Shown here: positions 18,988-25,391 of the stretch, piece after piece
Numbering within the stretch: position 1 is the first letter of the stretch
How the letters are laid out: each line of letters opens with the position of its first letter
From: Candidatus Eiseniibacteriota bacterium
Lineage (GTDB): Bacteria > Eisenbacteria > RBG-16-71-46
Direction: 5' to 3'
Assembly (NCBI GenBank): GCA_023249845.1
Contig: JAHFBW010000005.1
Location: 1-33,796 of the forward strand
DNA length: 33,796 bases
Notes under the pieces: generated by a model
What the model was told of the DNA's origin: nothing
The model's input: only the letters and a program-made list of their open reading frames with translations
Databases searched by the model: none
Program-made: the position numbers and the translations under genes

Positions 18988-19447
18988 TTCCAACATCCTT
19001 GCAGAGATGGTTCGTGCCGTTACCCACAGGGCTGGGAGCCTTCGCAAGTGCTTGCGTCCGTGCTTCCGGCCGTGTGCGTGAGGACGGCGGTGTGAATCGG
19101 GGACGGGAGTTGTCCACATCCGTGGACAAGCTCACAAGACAGTTTTTTCGCAACGAGTTGCGCTCGGGGGGGGCGGGGCTTCCTCCACATTGTGTCCACA
19201 GCGGTCCCGCCGGGCCCGGGGACGGTTCCGCCCTGCGCTACGGCAAGAGTCTGGCCATGGGTCGCAAGGCGATGTGCGACAAAGTTTTATTGGACTGGTC
19301 TGGGATGGGCGTCGCGATCCGTGGCACTCAGGGCTCGCGGCGATTCGGGAGGCTAGCACCCGTCCCGGGGTGCGACAAGGCGCGAGTTGAGAACTTGTAA
19401 CTCGCTGGGCGGTAAGGCGTTAATGAATAGCCATCTGCGCGGCGCGA
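18988..19447. other. dnaA upstream region with DnaA-box-like cluster
   Basis: No convincing gene is seen in these 460 bases. Within 19020-19200 there are five 9-mers close to TTATCCACA: TTACCCACA (19020-19028, 8 of 9), TTGTCCACA (19110-19118, 8 of 9), minus-strand TTGTCCACG (19129-19121, 7 of 9), TCCTCCACA (19181-19189, 7 of 9) and GTGTCCACA (19192-19200, 7 of 9). A dyad CGCAAG-TG-CTTGCG lies at 19043-19056 and a G8-C-G4 tract at 19166-19178. A possible dnaA promoter on the minus strand is TTGTCG (19378-19373), then 17 bp, then TAGCCT (19355-19350), a weak match. The region probably serves dnaA regulation, the origin, or both. Confidence 0.55.
19110..19129. repeat. Perfect inverted repeat containing two DnaA-box-like sites
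   Basis: Arms TTGTCCAC (19110-19117) and GTGGACAA (19122-19129) are exact reverse complements separated by ATCC. Each arm is most of a DnaA box, in opposed orientation, about 125 bp upstream of the dnaA start. It could bind DnaA cooperatively or be the operator of another regulator. Confidence 0.6.
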
Positions 19448-20077
19448 CTAGAACGGGAACAGCACCCCGAATGTGATCGCGAGATCGTCCCTAATCTCAT
19501 CGCTCACAGCGAGTTGCGCCTCCGTCACCATGCGCAGGTCCGGATTGGGGTGGAACTCGACCCCGAACCGGATGGGGAACGACGTGTCAGTGGTGTTGCC
19601 CTGGCCCATGTCGATCCGCGACAGGAGCAGGCTCGCGCCGCCGTAGCCGAGCCACTTGCCGGAGAAGTCCAGCGATCGCGACACCGCGACCTGCGGGCCC
19701 ACCGAGAGGATGGTGAAGTTGTCGGCGCTCTCGAGCCCCAGGCCGCCACCCAGCGAGACGTTGACCGGGAACGTCTCGCCCTGCGTGGCGAGCTGGCCGC
19801 GGAAGTCGCCGCCCAGGCGGACACTGGTGCGCGTGTTGTTCGAGACGTCGATGCGCGACAGCCCGCCGAGGAATCCGAAGTCCAGGTTCGGATAGAACGA
19901 CAGCCGGAGCTGCCCCATGAGCGACGCGCTGTGCTGGTCGAACTGGAGGTAGGTGCCGCCGAGCCGGCCATTCACGGGCACGACGCGCGCCTCGGAAAGC
20001 GTGCCGTGCACTTGGGCGAGCGCGGGGCGGGCCGAGGCGAGCAGCACCACGGCGACGAGGAGGTTGAAGCGCTTCAC
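19448..20077 (-). CDS. Outer-membrane β-barrel protein
   Basis: The 209-residue product has a signal peptide (MKRFNLLVAVVLLASARPALA, then QVHG) and a chain of amphipathic strands with Gly and aromatic residues (GGTYLQFDQHS, LRLSFYPNLDFGFLGG, SVRLGGDFRG, GPQVAVSRSLDF, WLGYGGASLLLSRI). It ends FGVLFPF, with the terminal Phe recognised by the BAM assembly machinery. Function is not recognised; small barrels of this kind may be porins or structural proteins. The start is the GTG at 20077: AAGGGAGA lies just upstream and the signal peptide begins there, whereas the longer in-frame ATG at 20173 adds a charged, unlikely leader. The gene is divergent from the HAD-like gene and lies upstream of dnaA in the same direction, with 460 bp between. 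Confidence 0.78.
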   Translation of the reverse strand: MKRFNLLVAVVLLASARPALAQVHGTLSEARVVPVNGRLGGTYLQFDQHSASLMGQLRLSFYPNLDFGFLGGLSRIDVSNNTRTSVRLGGDFRGQLATQGETFPVNVSLGGGLGLESADNFTILSVGPQVAVSRSLDFSGKWLGYGGASLLLSRIDMGQGNTTDTSFPIRFGVEFHPNPDLRMVTEAQLAVSDEIRDDLAITFGVLFPF

Positions 20078-20111
20078 GGGATCTCCCTTCTTCCGTGTCG
20101 AGCGGATCGGT

Positions 20112-20129
20112 TCGTTCGTCCTTGAACGA
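20112..20129. repeat. Inverted repeat in the leader of the outer-membrane protein gene
   Basis: TCGTTC (20112-20117) pairs with GAACGA (20124-20129) round a 6-nt loop, 35 bp upstream of the GTG start. A separate 10-bp perfect palindrome GTTCATGAAC lies at 20190-20199 in the same divergent intergenic region. Either may be an operator; no regulator is identified. Confidence 0.3.
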
Positions 20130-20255
20130 GGGAAGCGTGCCTCCAAGCTGCATCGTGCGGGCGCGAAAATCAAGTGCCGATGCCGACTTGTTCATGAACC
20201 GCGACAGGCTGGGCCGGGCTTGCGCGCGCCGCGCCCCGCGTGAGACAAGCGCGCC

Positions 20256-21146
20256 GTGAAGCTCTTGAGCGACTTCGACGGCGTGTGGACCTATCCCGAC
20301 GAGGAAGGCGTCGCGCACGGCGCGGAGCTGGACACGGCCCTCGCCGGGCTCGTGGGGGAGGGGGAGCGCGCGCAGGTGCTCGACTGGCTCGCCGCGGCGA
20401 GGCGCGCGGTGCGCGCGGAGCCCACGCGCTGGGGTTGGGTCTCGGCCGGGCGCCTCTCGGCTTTCGCGGACGAGGACCCGTTCACGGAACACGGCGCGCT
20501 GCTCCACTACCTGCACGACCAGCGCGAGCGCGATCCGCTGGCGCGACGTCTCGCCTCGGCCGCGGAGGCCCATGGCACATCGCTCGATTCATTCGGCGGG
20601 CGATGCCACGTGGCGGGTGTGCAGAAGGTGGAGGCGCGACGCGGTCCGGGCATCACGGCCGCGTCGGCCGCGGCCGGGCGCCAACTGCTCGCGGGTGGCG
20701 TCGAGATCGTGGTGGTGTCCAACTCCGGCACCGAGAAGCTCGACCGCTGGTTCCGGCACGCCAGCGTGCCTGCGAGCGTGCACCCGGAGCGCGCCGAACG
20801 ATCACTTAGGCTCCGTGGCTCGGCGCGCAAGTTCGGCCTGGCGCCGGGAGCGGGGGAGAGCATCGCCGTGGGCGGCATGCGCGTGGACGTGGCGCGGCCC
20901 GACTATGCGAAGGTGCTGAACGAGGAACATCCCGACGCCGTGGTGGGGGACGTGTTCTCCTTGGACCTGGCGCTCCCGCTGGCACTCAAGCGCCGCGATG
21001 TGGCGTGGCGTCGCACGCGACTCTTCTGGCTGGTTCACCCATACACGCCGGCGCGCATGCGGCGCGAGATCGCGGCGCTGCCGGACGGCGAGGTGGAGGC
21101 GGTCGAGGGCGGGCTCGCGGCGGTGGCCACGCGATTGCTGGCCTAG
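20256..21146 (+). CDS. HAD-superfamily-like hydrolase
   Basis: The 296-residue cytoplasmic protein begins MKLLSDFDGVWT, an excellent HAD motif I (DxD with nucleophile D6 and acid/base D8). Motif II is probably the Ser in VVVSNSGTE. Motif III is probably the Lys in DYAKVL. Motif IV is the Asp cluster in VVGDVFSLDLALP. A roughly 120-residue segment between motifs I and II, rich in Arg and His, is a cap domain. The substrate, probably a phosphorylated metabolite, cannot be named. The start is GTG at 20256, directly before motif I; the ribosome site is weak (GAGA only). It is divergent from the outer-membrane gene and converges on the GNAT gene 8 bp away. Confidence 0.8.
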   Translation: MKLLSDFDGVWTYPDEEGVAHGAELDTALAGLVGEGERAQVLDWLAAARRAVRAEPTRWGWVSAGRLSAFADEDPFTEHGALLHYLHDQRERDPLARRLASAAEAHGTSLDSFGGRCHVAGVQKVEARRGPGITAASAAAGRQLLAGGVEIVVVSNSGTEKLDRWFRHASVPASVHPERAERSLRLRGSARKFGLAPGAGESIAVGGMRVDVARPDYAKVLNEEHPDAVVGDVFSLDLALPLALKRRDVAWRRTRLFWLVHPYTPARMRREIAALPDGEVEAVEGGLAAVATRLLA

Positions 21147-21153
21147 CTCGGCC

Positions 21154-22031
21154 TCAGCGACCCTCGCGCACGTAGAACGCCGAAGCCCACGCGGCGCGCG
21201 ACTGGAAGCCGAGGCGGTGGTAGAGGGCAAGCGCGGGCGCGTTGAAGTCGTTGACGAACAGGCAGACGTGGCGGGTGCGAAGCAGCAGGCGCGCGCACAG
21301 CTCTCCGAGCGCGCGGCGCGCGATGCCCTGTCCGCGAAGCAAAGGCGGCACGTACACGCCCGAGATCTGCGCCGCCTCCTGGGTGATGGCGCTGATCCCG
21401 GCGCGGAAGCAGAGCCCACGGCGTCGCGCCATAGCCACGTCCAGCCGTCGCGGCATTCCTCCTCGACACGACGCGCGTAGCCGACCGGGTCCACCTCGCG
21501 CGGGTCCTCCATCAACTCCTCAGAGCGCAGCTCGGCGCCGGCGGCATAGAGGTAGGCGTAGTCCTCGCGGCGGGCGATGCGCAGTTCGGGCAGCGCGCCC
21601 GGCGTGCCGCCGGCGCGGGCCAGGACCATGTACACCTGTTCGCGCTCGAGCCGCAGCCGGATGCCGGGGCCCGGGAAGCTCTCGCGAAGTGCCGCCACGG
21701 CGTCGCGCGGGCCGATCAACTGCAGCCGCCCGGGCTTGAGGGCGGGCTCCTCCGCGGCGAGTTCGCCCAGCAGCCGGTGTGCCTCGGGGTCGTCGCCTGC
21801 GGGCAGCACCGCGCCCGAATGCGCGCCGGCGAACAGCAGCGCGGTGAGCCGGCCGTCACGCCGCGCACCCCACCACGAGTCGTGCGGTCGCGCGAGCGCG
21901 TCGCGAAGCACGAGCGCTGTCAGGTACACGTGCAACACGGGATCGTCCTCGAGGAACGACAACACCTCGGGGACGTCCCGCGGGCCGAGCCGGTCCAGGA
22001 CCGGTGCGCCGATGCCGGGATGGAGAGCCAT
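21154..22031 (-). pseudogene. GNAT N-acetyltransferase, interrupted by a frameshift
   Basis: Two frames together spell one acetyltransferase of about 292 residues. The N-terminal frame (22031 down to about 21418) carries a helper domain (FLEDDPVLHVYLTALVL, WWGARRDGRLTALL) like that in two-domain GNAT proteins with a DUF4081-type N-terminus. The C-terminal frame (about 21414 down to 21154) carries the acetyl-CoA-binding GNAT core, with VYVPPLLRGQGIARRAL equivalent to the Q/RxxGxG/A motif and NDFNAPALALYHRLGF equivalent to the last helix. The frames join if one C is added to the CCC at 21415-21417 (GGG on the coding strand). The span is 878 nt, one short of a multiple of three. Either the gene is broken or the base is a sequencing error. 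Confidence 0.8.
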
Positions 22032-22101
22032 GGGCGTGGGGCATCGACTCTAGCACTTCGTCTCGGTCGGTCCCCGCCCGAGGCGACGATGCGGCCATTT
22101 T

Positions 22102-22128
22102 CGGCAACCCGCTCGCACGGGTTCGCCG
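22102..22128. repeat. Hairpin-forming inverted repeat upstream of phoB
   Basis: CGGCAACCCG (22102-22111) can pair with CGGGTT-c-GCCG (22118-22128) round a 6-nt loop, with one bulged base. It ends 48 bp before the phoB start and lies between divergent genes. It could be an operator or a leader hairpin. No PHO-like box of the type found downstream was seen here. Confidence 0.35.
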
Positions 22129-22176
22129 ATGGACGAGTCCTCGCGCGGATGCTTACATGCCCGCCCGGAGGTGCGC

Positions 22177-22875
22177 GTGAGCGAGCTGGTCATGCTGATC
22201 GAGGACGAGAAGGAGATCCGCGACCTCGTCCGCTACAATTTGGAGAAGGCCGGCTACCGCGTGGCCGCCGCGGCCGACGGGGAGGAGGGCCTGCAGCAGC
22301 TGTTCGCGTCCCGACCCGACGCGCTCGTCCTGGATCTCATGCTGCCCGGGTTGAACGGGCTCGAGATCGTGCGTGAGCTGCGCTCCGAGCCGCTCACGCA
22401 CGATCTGCCGATCCTGGTGCTCACGGCCAGATCGGCCGAGATGGACAAGCTGCTCGGGTTCGAGCAGGGCGCCGACGACTACCTCACGAAGCCGTTCAGC
22501 CCGCGCGAGCTGGTGGCCCGCGTGCGCTCCCTGCTGCGCCGCACGAAACCCACGGGGGCCGCCCGAGCGCTCGAAGTGGGGGTGCTCCGCGTGGATCTCG
22601 ACGCGCACGAGGCCTCCTGCGCCGGCGCGCGCCTGGACCTCACGCCACGCGAGTTCGACCTGCTCGCGTTCCTCGCGCGCCATCCGGGGCGCGCGCTGTC
22701 GCGCGACGAACTGCTGCGCAAGGTGTGGGGCTACGACTACGTGGGCGAGACGCGCACCGTGGACGTGCACGTTCGCCGGCTGCGCGCCAAGCTCGGAGAT
22801 CACCACGAGCTCATCGAGACGGTGCTCGGCGCCGGCTACAAGCTCACGGCGCCCGCCCCGGCCGGGGACGCGTGA
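22177..22875 (+). CDS. phoB: OmpR/PhoB-family response regulator (phosphate regulon)
   Basis: This is a two-domain DNA-binding response regulator, 232 residues long. The receiver domain has the acidic pair E9/D10, the phosphoacceptor D53 in VLDLMLPG, T83 and K105 (TKPF). The C-terminal winged helix contains LTPREFDLLAFLARHPGR, and TVDVHVRRLRAKL, the recognition helix typical of OmpR/PhoB. The assignment as PhoB rather than another OmpR-type regulator rests on its coupling to a PAS-containing histidine kinase and the pst-phoU genes downstream. The start is GTG at 22177, with GGAGG 5 nt upstream; the open frame back to 22129 adds no conserved residues. The stop overlaps the kinase start (GTGA). 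It is divergent from the acetyltransferase. Confidence 0.92.
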   Translation: MSELVMLIEDEKEIRDLVRYNLEKAGYRVAAAADGEEGLQQLFASRPDALVLDLMLPGLNGLEIVRELRSEPLTHDLPILVLTARSAEMDKLLGFEQGADDYLTKPFSPRELVARVRSLLRRTKPTGAARALEVGVLRVDLDAHEASCAGARLDLTPREFDLLAFLARHPGRALSRDELLRKVWGYDYVGETRTVDVHVRRLRAKLGDHHELIETVLGAGYKLTAPAPAGDA

Positions 22876-24638
22876 GGCTGTCGCTCCGGGCGCGGCTGCT
22901 CGTCGTCCCGGTGATCGTGGTGACCGGTGCGGTGGGGCTGCTCACGGTGTTGGAACACGATGCCCAGCGCCGCTGGTTGCTCGAACACGAGTCCGACACG
23001 CTGGTGCGGCTCACGCGTGAAGCGGCGCGCACAGCGCAGGCGCAGGCGGCCTCGTGGCAGCCCGCGACAGACTCCCTCGAGGCCCGCTTTGGCCTGCGCG
23101 CCACGGTGATCGCGCCGGACGGTCGCGTGCTCGCCGACTCCCGGGCACGTGCACGCGAGATGGAGAATCACGGGCAGCGCGACGAAGTGCGCGCGGCGCT
23201 GCGCGGCGGCCTGGGGCTGACGGTGAGGCGCTCGCGCACGGTGGGCGAGGAGTTCCTGTATTGCGCCGTGCCGATGGTGCGCGACTCGGCGGCCGTGATG
23301 CGGCTGGCCCAGCCGCTGGTGATGGTCCAGCACCTGTCCGAGTCGCTCACCCGGCTGTCGGTCGCGGCCGCTTCGGTTGCGCTGCTCGCCAGCATCCTCG
23401 TGCTCGCCTACGTGAGCGGCCGCTTCGCACAGCGCTTGCGGCGGCTGCAGGTGGTGGCTCGCCGCATCGGGCAGGGCGAGCCCGGAGTGCGCGCCACCGA
23501 GTCCCCGGAGGACGACCTGGGCCAGCTCGGGCGCGCGTTGAACGAGATGCGCGGCGAGCTCGACACGCGAGTCGAGGCGCTGCGGCGCGAGCGAGACGAC
23601 CGCGAGCGCATCCTCGCCCACATGAGCGACGGCGTGGCGCTACTGGACGGCGCCGACAACGTGGTCCATGTGAACCACCGCTTCGCCGAGCTGCTCGATG
23701 CCGCGCGCCCGCCCGAATCGGGCACGCCTTTCACCGCGTTCGCACGCAGCCCGGAGCTGGCGGAGATGGTCGCCGAGTCCCGCCGCGCCGGGCGCACGGT
23801 GTCACGGGACTTGAGGCCATGGGCCACGCGCGCCGGCTCGGCACGCGGCACGGTCACGCCGCTGGGGGGCGCAACGCCCGAGCCAGTGCTGATCGTGCTG
23901 CACGACCTGTCCCAGGGTGAAGCGCTGCAACGCATGCGCCAGGATTTCGTGGCGAACGTGTCGCATGAACTCCGGACGCCGCTCACCACGTTGCGCGGCT
24001 ACGCCGAGACGCTGCTCGAGGGCGGGCTCGAGGACGAGGAGAACCGCGAACGCTTCGTGCGCATCATGCGCGACGGTGCGGTGCGGCTGCAGGCGCTGGT
24101 CGAGGACCTGCTGGCGCTCGCTGAACTGGAGCGCCCCGACGCGACGCTCCGGCGGGAATCTTTCGACCTGCGCGAGCTGGCGGCCGAGCAGCTGGAGCAC
24201 GTGCGCGAGGTGGTCACGAGCGCAAGCCTGGAGCTCGTGTTGGAGCCGGGCCCGAGCGTGATGGTGTATGCCGACCGCGTGCGAATCTCGCAGGTGCTGG
24301 CGAACCTCGTGGACAACGCGGTCAAGTACACCGAGCACGGTTCGGTGCGACTGACGGTGGGCCGCGATGACGAGATGGCATGGTGCGCCGTGCGTGACAC
24401 CGGCAGCGGGATACCGGCGGAGGACCTGCCACGCGTGTTCGAGCGCTTCTACCGCGTGGACAAGGCGCGTTCGCGGGAGGGGGCGCCCACGCGCTTTGCA
24501 CGTGGGACCGGGACCGGGCTCGGGCTCTCGATCGTGAAACACGCGATCGCGATGCACGGCGGCGAAGTGTCGGTGGTGAGCCGCGTCGGTTCCGGGACGA
24601 CCTTCCGGTTCGAGATTCCCGCGAACATCGCCAGCTGA
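22872..24638 (+). CDS. phoR: Phosphate regulon sensor histidine kinase
   Basis: The 588-residue membrane kinase is expected to phosphorylate PhoB when phosphate is scarce. The order visible is: membrane segment (about 8-25), a periplasmic stretch of roughly 130 residues, a second membrane segment (about 163-183), HAMP linker, PAS domain (VALLDGADNVVHVNHRF), HisKA with the phosphoacceptor His365 in VSHELRTPLTTLRGY, and HATPase with the N box NLVDNAVKYT, G1 DTGSGIP and G2 GTGTGLGLSIVKH. This is the WalK/PhoR architecture with a substantial extracytoplasmic loop, unlike the short loop of E. coli PhoR. The GTG at 22872 is fixed by the GTGA overlap with phoB. A strong hairpin follows the stop. Specificity for phosphate is inferred from neighbours. 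Confidence 0.92.
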   Translation: MRLSLRARLLVVPVIVVTGAVGLLTVLEHDAQRRWLLEHESDTLVRLTREAARTAQAQAASWQPATDSLEARFGLRATVIAPDGRVLADSRARAREMENHGQRDEVRAALRGGLGLTVRRSRTVGEEFLYCAVPMVRDSAAVMRLAQPLVMVQHLSESLTRLSVAAASVALLASILVLAYVSGRFAQRLRRLQVVARRIGQGEPGVRATESPEDDLGQLGRALNEMRGELDTRVEALRRERDDRERILAHMSDGVALLDGADNVVHVNHRFAELLDAARPPESGTPFTAFARSPELAEMVAESRRAGRTVSRDLRPWATRAGSARGTVTPLGGATPEPVLIVLHDLSQGEALQRMRQDFVANVSHELRTPLTTLRGYAETLLEGGLEDEENRERFVRIMRDGAVRLQALVEDLLALAELERPDATLRRESFDLRELAAEQLEHVREVVTSASLELVLEPGPSVMVYADRVRISQVLANLVDNAVKYTEHGSVRLTVGRDDEMAWCAVRDTGSGIPAEDLPRVFERFYRVDKARSREGAPTRFARGTGTGLGLSIVKHAIAMHGGEVSVVSRVGSGTTFRFEIPANIAS

Positions 24639-24645
24639 TCCCGCC

Positions 24646-24674
24646 GCGCTGCCGTTTTCATTTCACGGCAGCGC
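24646..24674 (+). terminator. Perfect hairpin after phoR, possible terminator
   Basis: GCGCTGCCGT (24646-24655) and ACGGCAGCGC (24665-24674) are exact reverse complements, a 10-bp stem with a 9-nt T-rich loop, beginning 8 bp after the phoR stop. No T-run follows, so it may be a weak or Rho-assisted terminator, or an mRNA-end stabiliser. Confidence 0.5.
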
Positions 24675-24769
24675 AACGCCCCGTCACCGCACAGAGGTAT
24701 CTCACCGCAAGACCGACGGGCTGAGGCCGCCCGGCCAGCGGCGTGGTTTCAACCCGCCGACACGCCGCG

Positions 24770-24785
24770 TTCACCTCGCCGTAAC
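24770..24785 (+). promoter_or_regulatory. Candidate PHO box 1
   Basis: TTCAC-N6-GTAAC puts two similar 5-mers exactly 11 bp apart, the period of known PhoB and PhoP direct-repeat units. It lies 86 bp upstream of the small AT-hook gene. The same arrangement recurs at 25236-25251. Binding by this PhoB is inferred from that match and the neighbouring genes. Confidence 0.5.
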
Positions 24786-24871
24786 ACTTGCCGTGGTGTG
24801 CTGGACCTGCCGCAGCAGGGGCCCTCGAGCCCCTCGCAAGGCCCTGCCCCAGAATCGGGAGGATCTGCGCC

Positions 24872-25195
24872 GTGACCGAAGAAACCGCGCCCCTCGTTGC
24901 ACTCGCGGGCGCAACAGGTGCCCCGTCGCGCGACCGACCCCGCCGCAAGCGGGGCCGGCCGCTCGAGATGCAACCAGAAGAGGTGCTGGGACGCATCCTT
25001 CGCCTGGCCGACCAGCACGCGCTATTCCGCGTGCACCTTGAGCAGCCCGCGCTCTACGCCCGCGCCCGCAGGTTGTTCGGCTCGTGGGCGGGGGCACTCG
25101 CGGCCGCGCACGTGGACCATGACGCCGCTCTCGCCGAGGCGCGTCGCCGGGCGCACGAGGCGCGGCGTCGCCGACGCGGGGCGCCGTCGCGCTGA
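24872..25195 (+). CDS. Small AT-hook-like DNA-binding protein in the Pho cluster
   Basis: This is a basic protein of 107 residues. After an acidic/neutral N-terminus comes PRRKRGRPLE (about 24-33), whose RGRP core flanked by basic residues is a textbook AT-hook for minor-groove binding. The following helical stretch contains PALYARARRLFGSWAGALAA (about 65-84). From memory this resembles the single LYxxARRxFGSWxxALxxAG repeat unit called the homing-endonuclease-associated or HNH repeat. The C-terminus is a run of arginines. No nuclease motif is present. The start is GTG at 24872 with GGGAGGA upstream; the ATG at 24788 would place the promoter box inside the gene. It sits between phoR and the porin with a PHO-like box before it, suggesting a nucleoid or accessory regulator under phosphate control. 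Function is not established. Confidence 0.7.
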   Translation: MTEETAPLVALAGATGAPSRDRPRRKRGRPLEMQPEEVLGRILRLADQHALFRVHLEQPALYARARRLFGSWAGALAAAHVDHDAALAEARRRAHEARRRRRGAPSR

Positions 25196-25235
25196 CGAGT
25201 CTGGGCAGCACGGCTCGCGGGTCCCGGGAGCGTTT

Positions 25236-25251
25236 GTTACCCGCCCGTAAC
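25236..25251 (+). promoter_or_regulatory. Candidate PHO box 2
   Basis: GTTAC-N6-GTAAC repeats the arrangement of box 1 with 11-bp spacing. Both boxes share ACC in the first half and CC-GTAAC at the junction. It lies 140 bp upstream of the porin start, in the gap after the AT-hook gene, so it probably drives the porin-pst-phoU genes. Because GTTAC and GTAAC are complementary it can also be read as an inverted repeat. Confidence 0.55.
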
Positions 25252-25391
25252 CCACACGCGCCGTTGCCGAAACTCGCTCGGCCCGACCATCAAGTCGCCC
25301 CGGGGCCATGCCCCGACCCCTGCGCACCCCTCGCGCGGCGAAGGAATCGCTCCGCGACGCATCGGGCACCGTGTTCCAGGAGGAGGAAACC

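Noticed and set aside
18927-19400. Possible 157-residue plus-strand protein upstream of dnaA
   Set aside because: It covers the DnaA-box-like cluster and the dnaA start, has no ribosome site and resembles no protein.
19383-19404. CGAGTT...AACTCG inverted repeat after the outer-membrane protein gene
   Set aside because: A 6-bp AT-containing stem with a 10-nt loop and no T-run is too weak to call a terminator.
22129-22176. Earlier ATG for phoB
   Set aside because: The added residues are not part of a receiver domain, and the GTG at 22177 has a well-spaced GGAGG.
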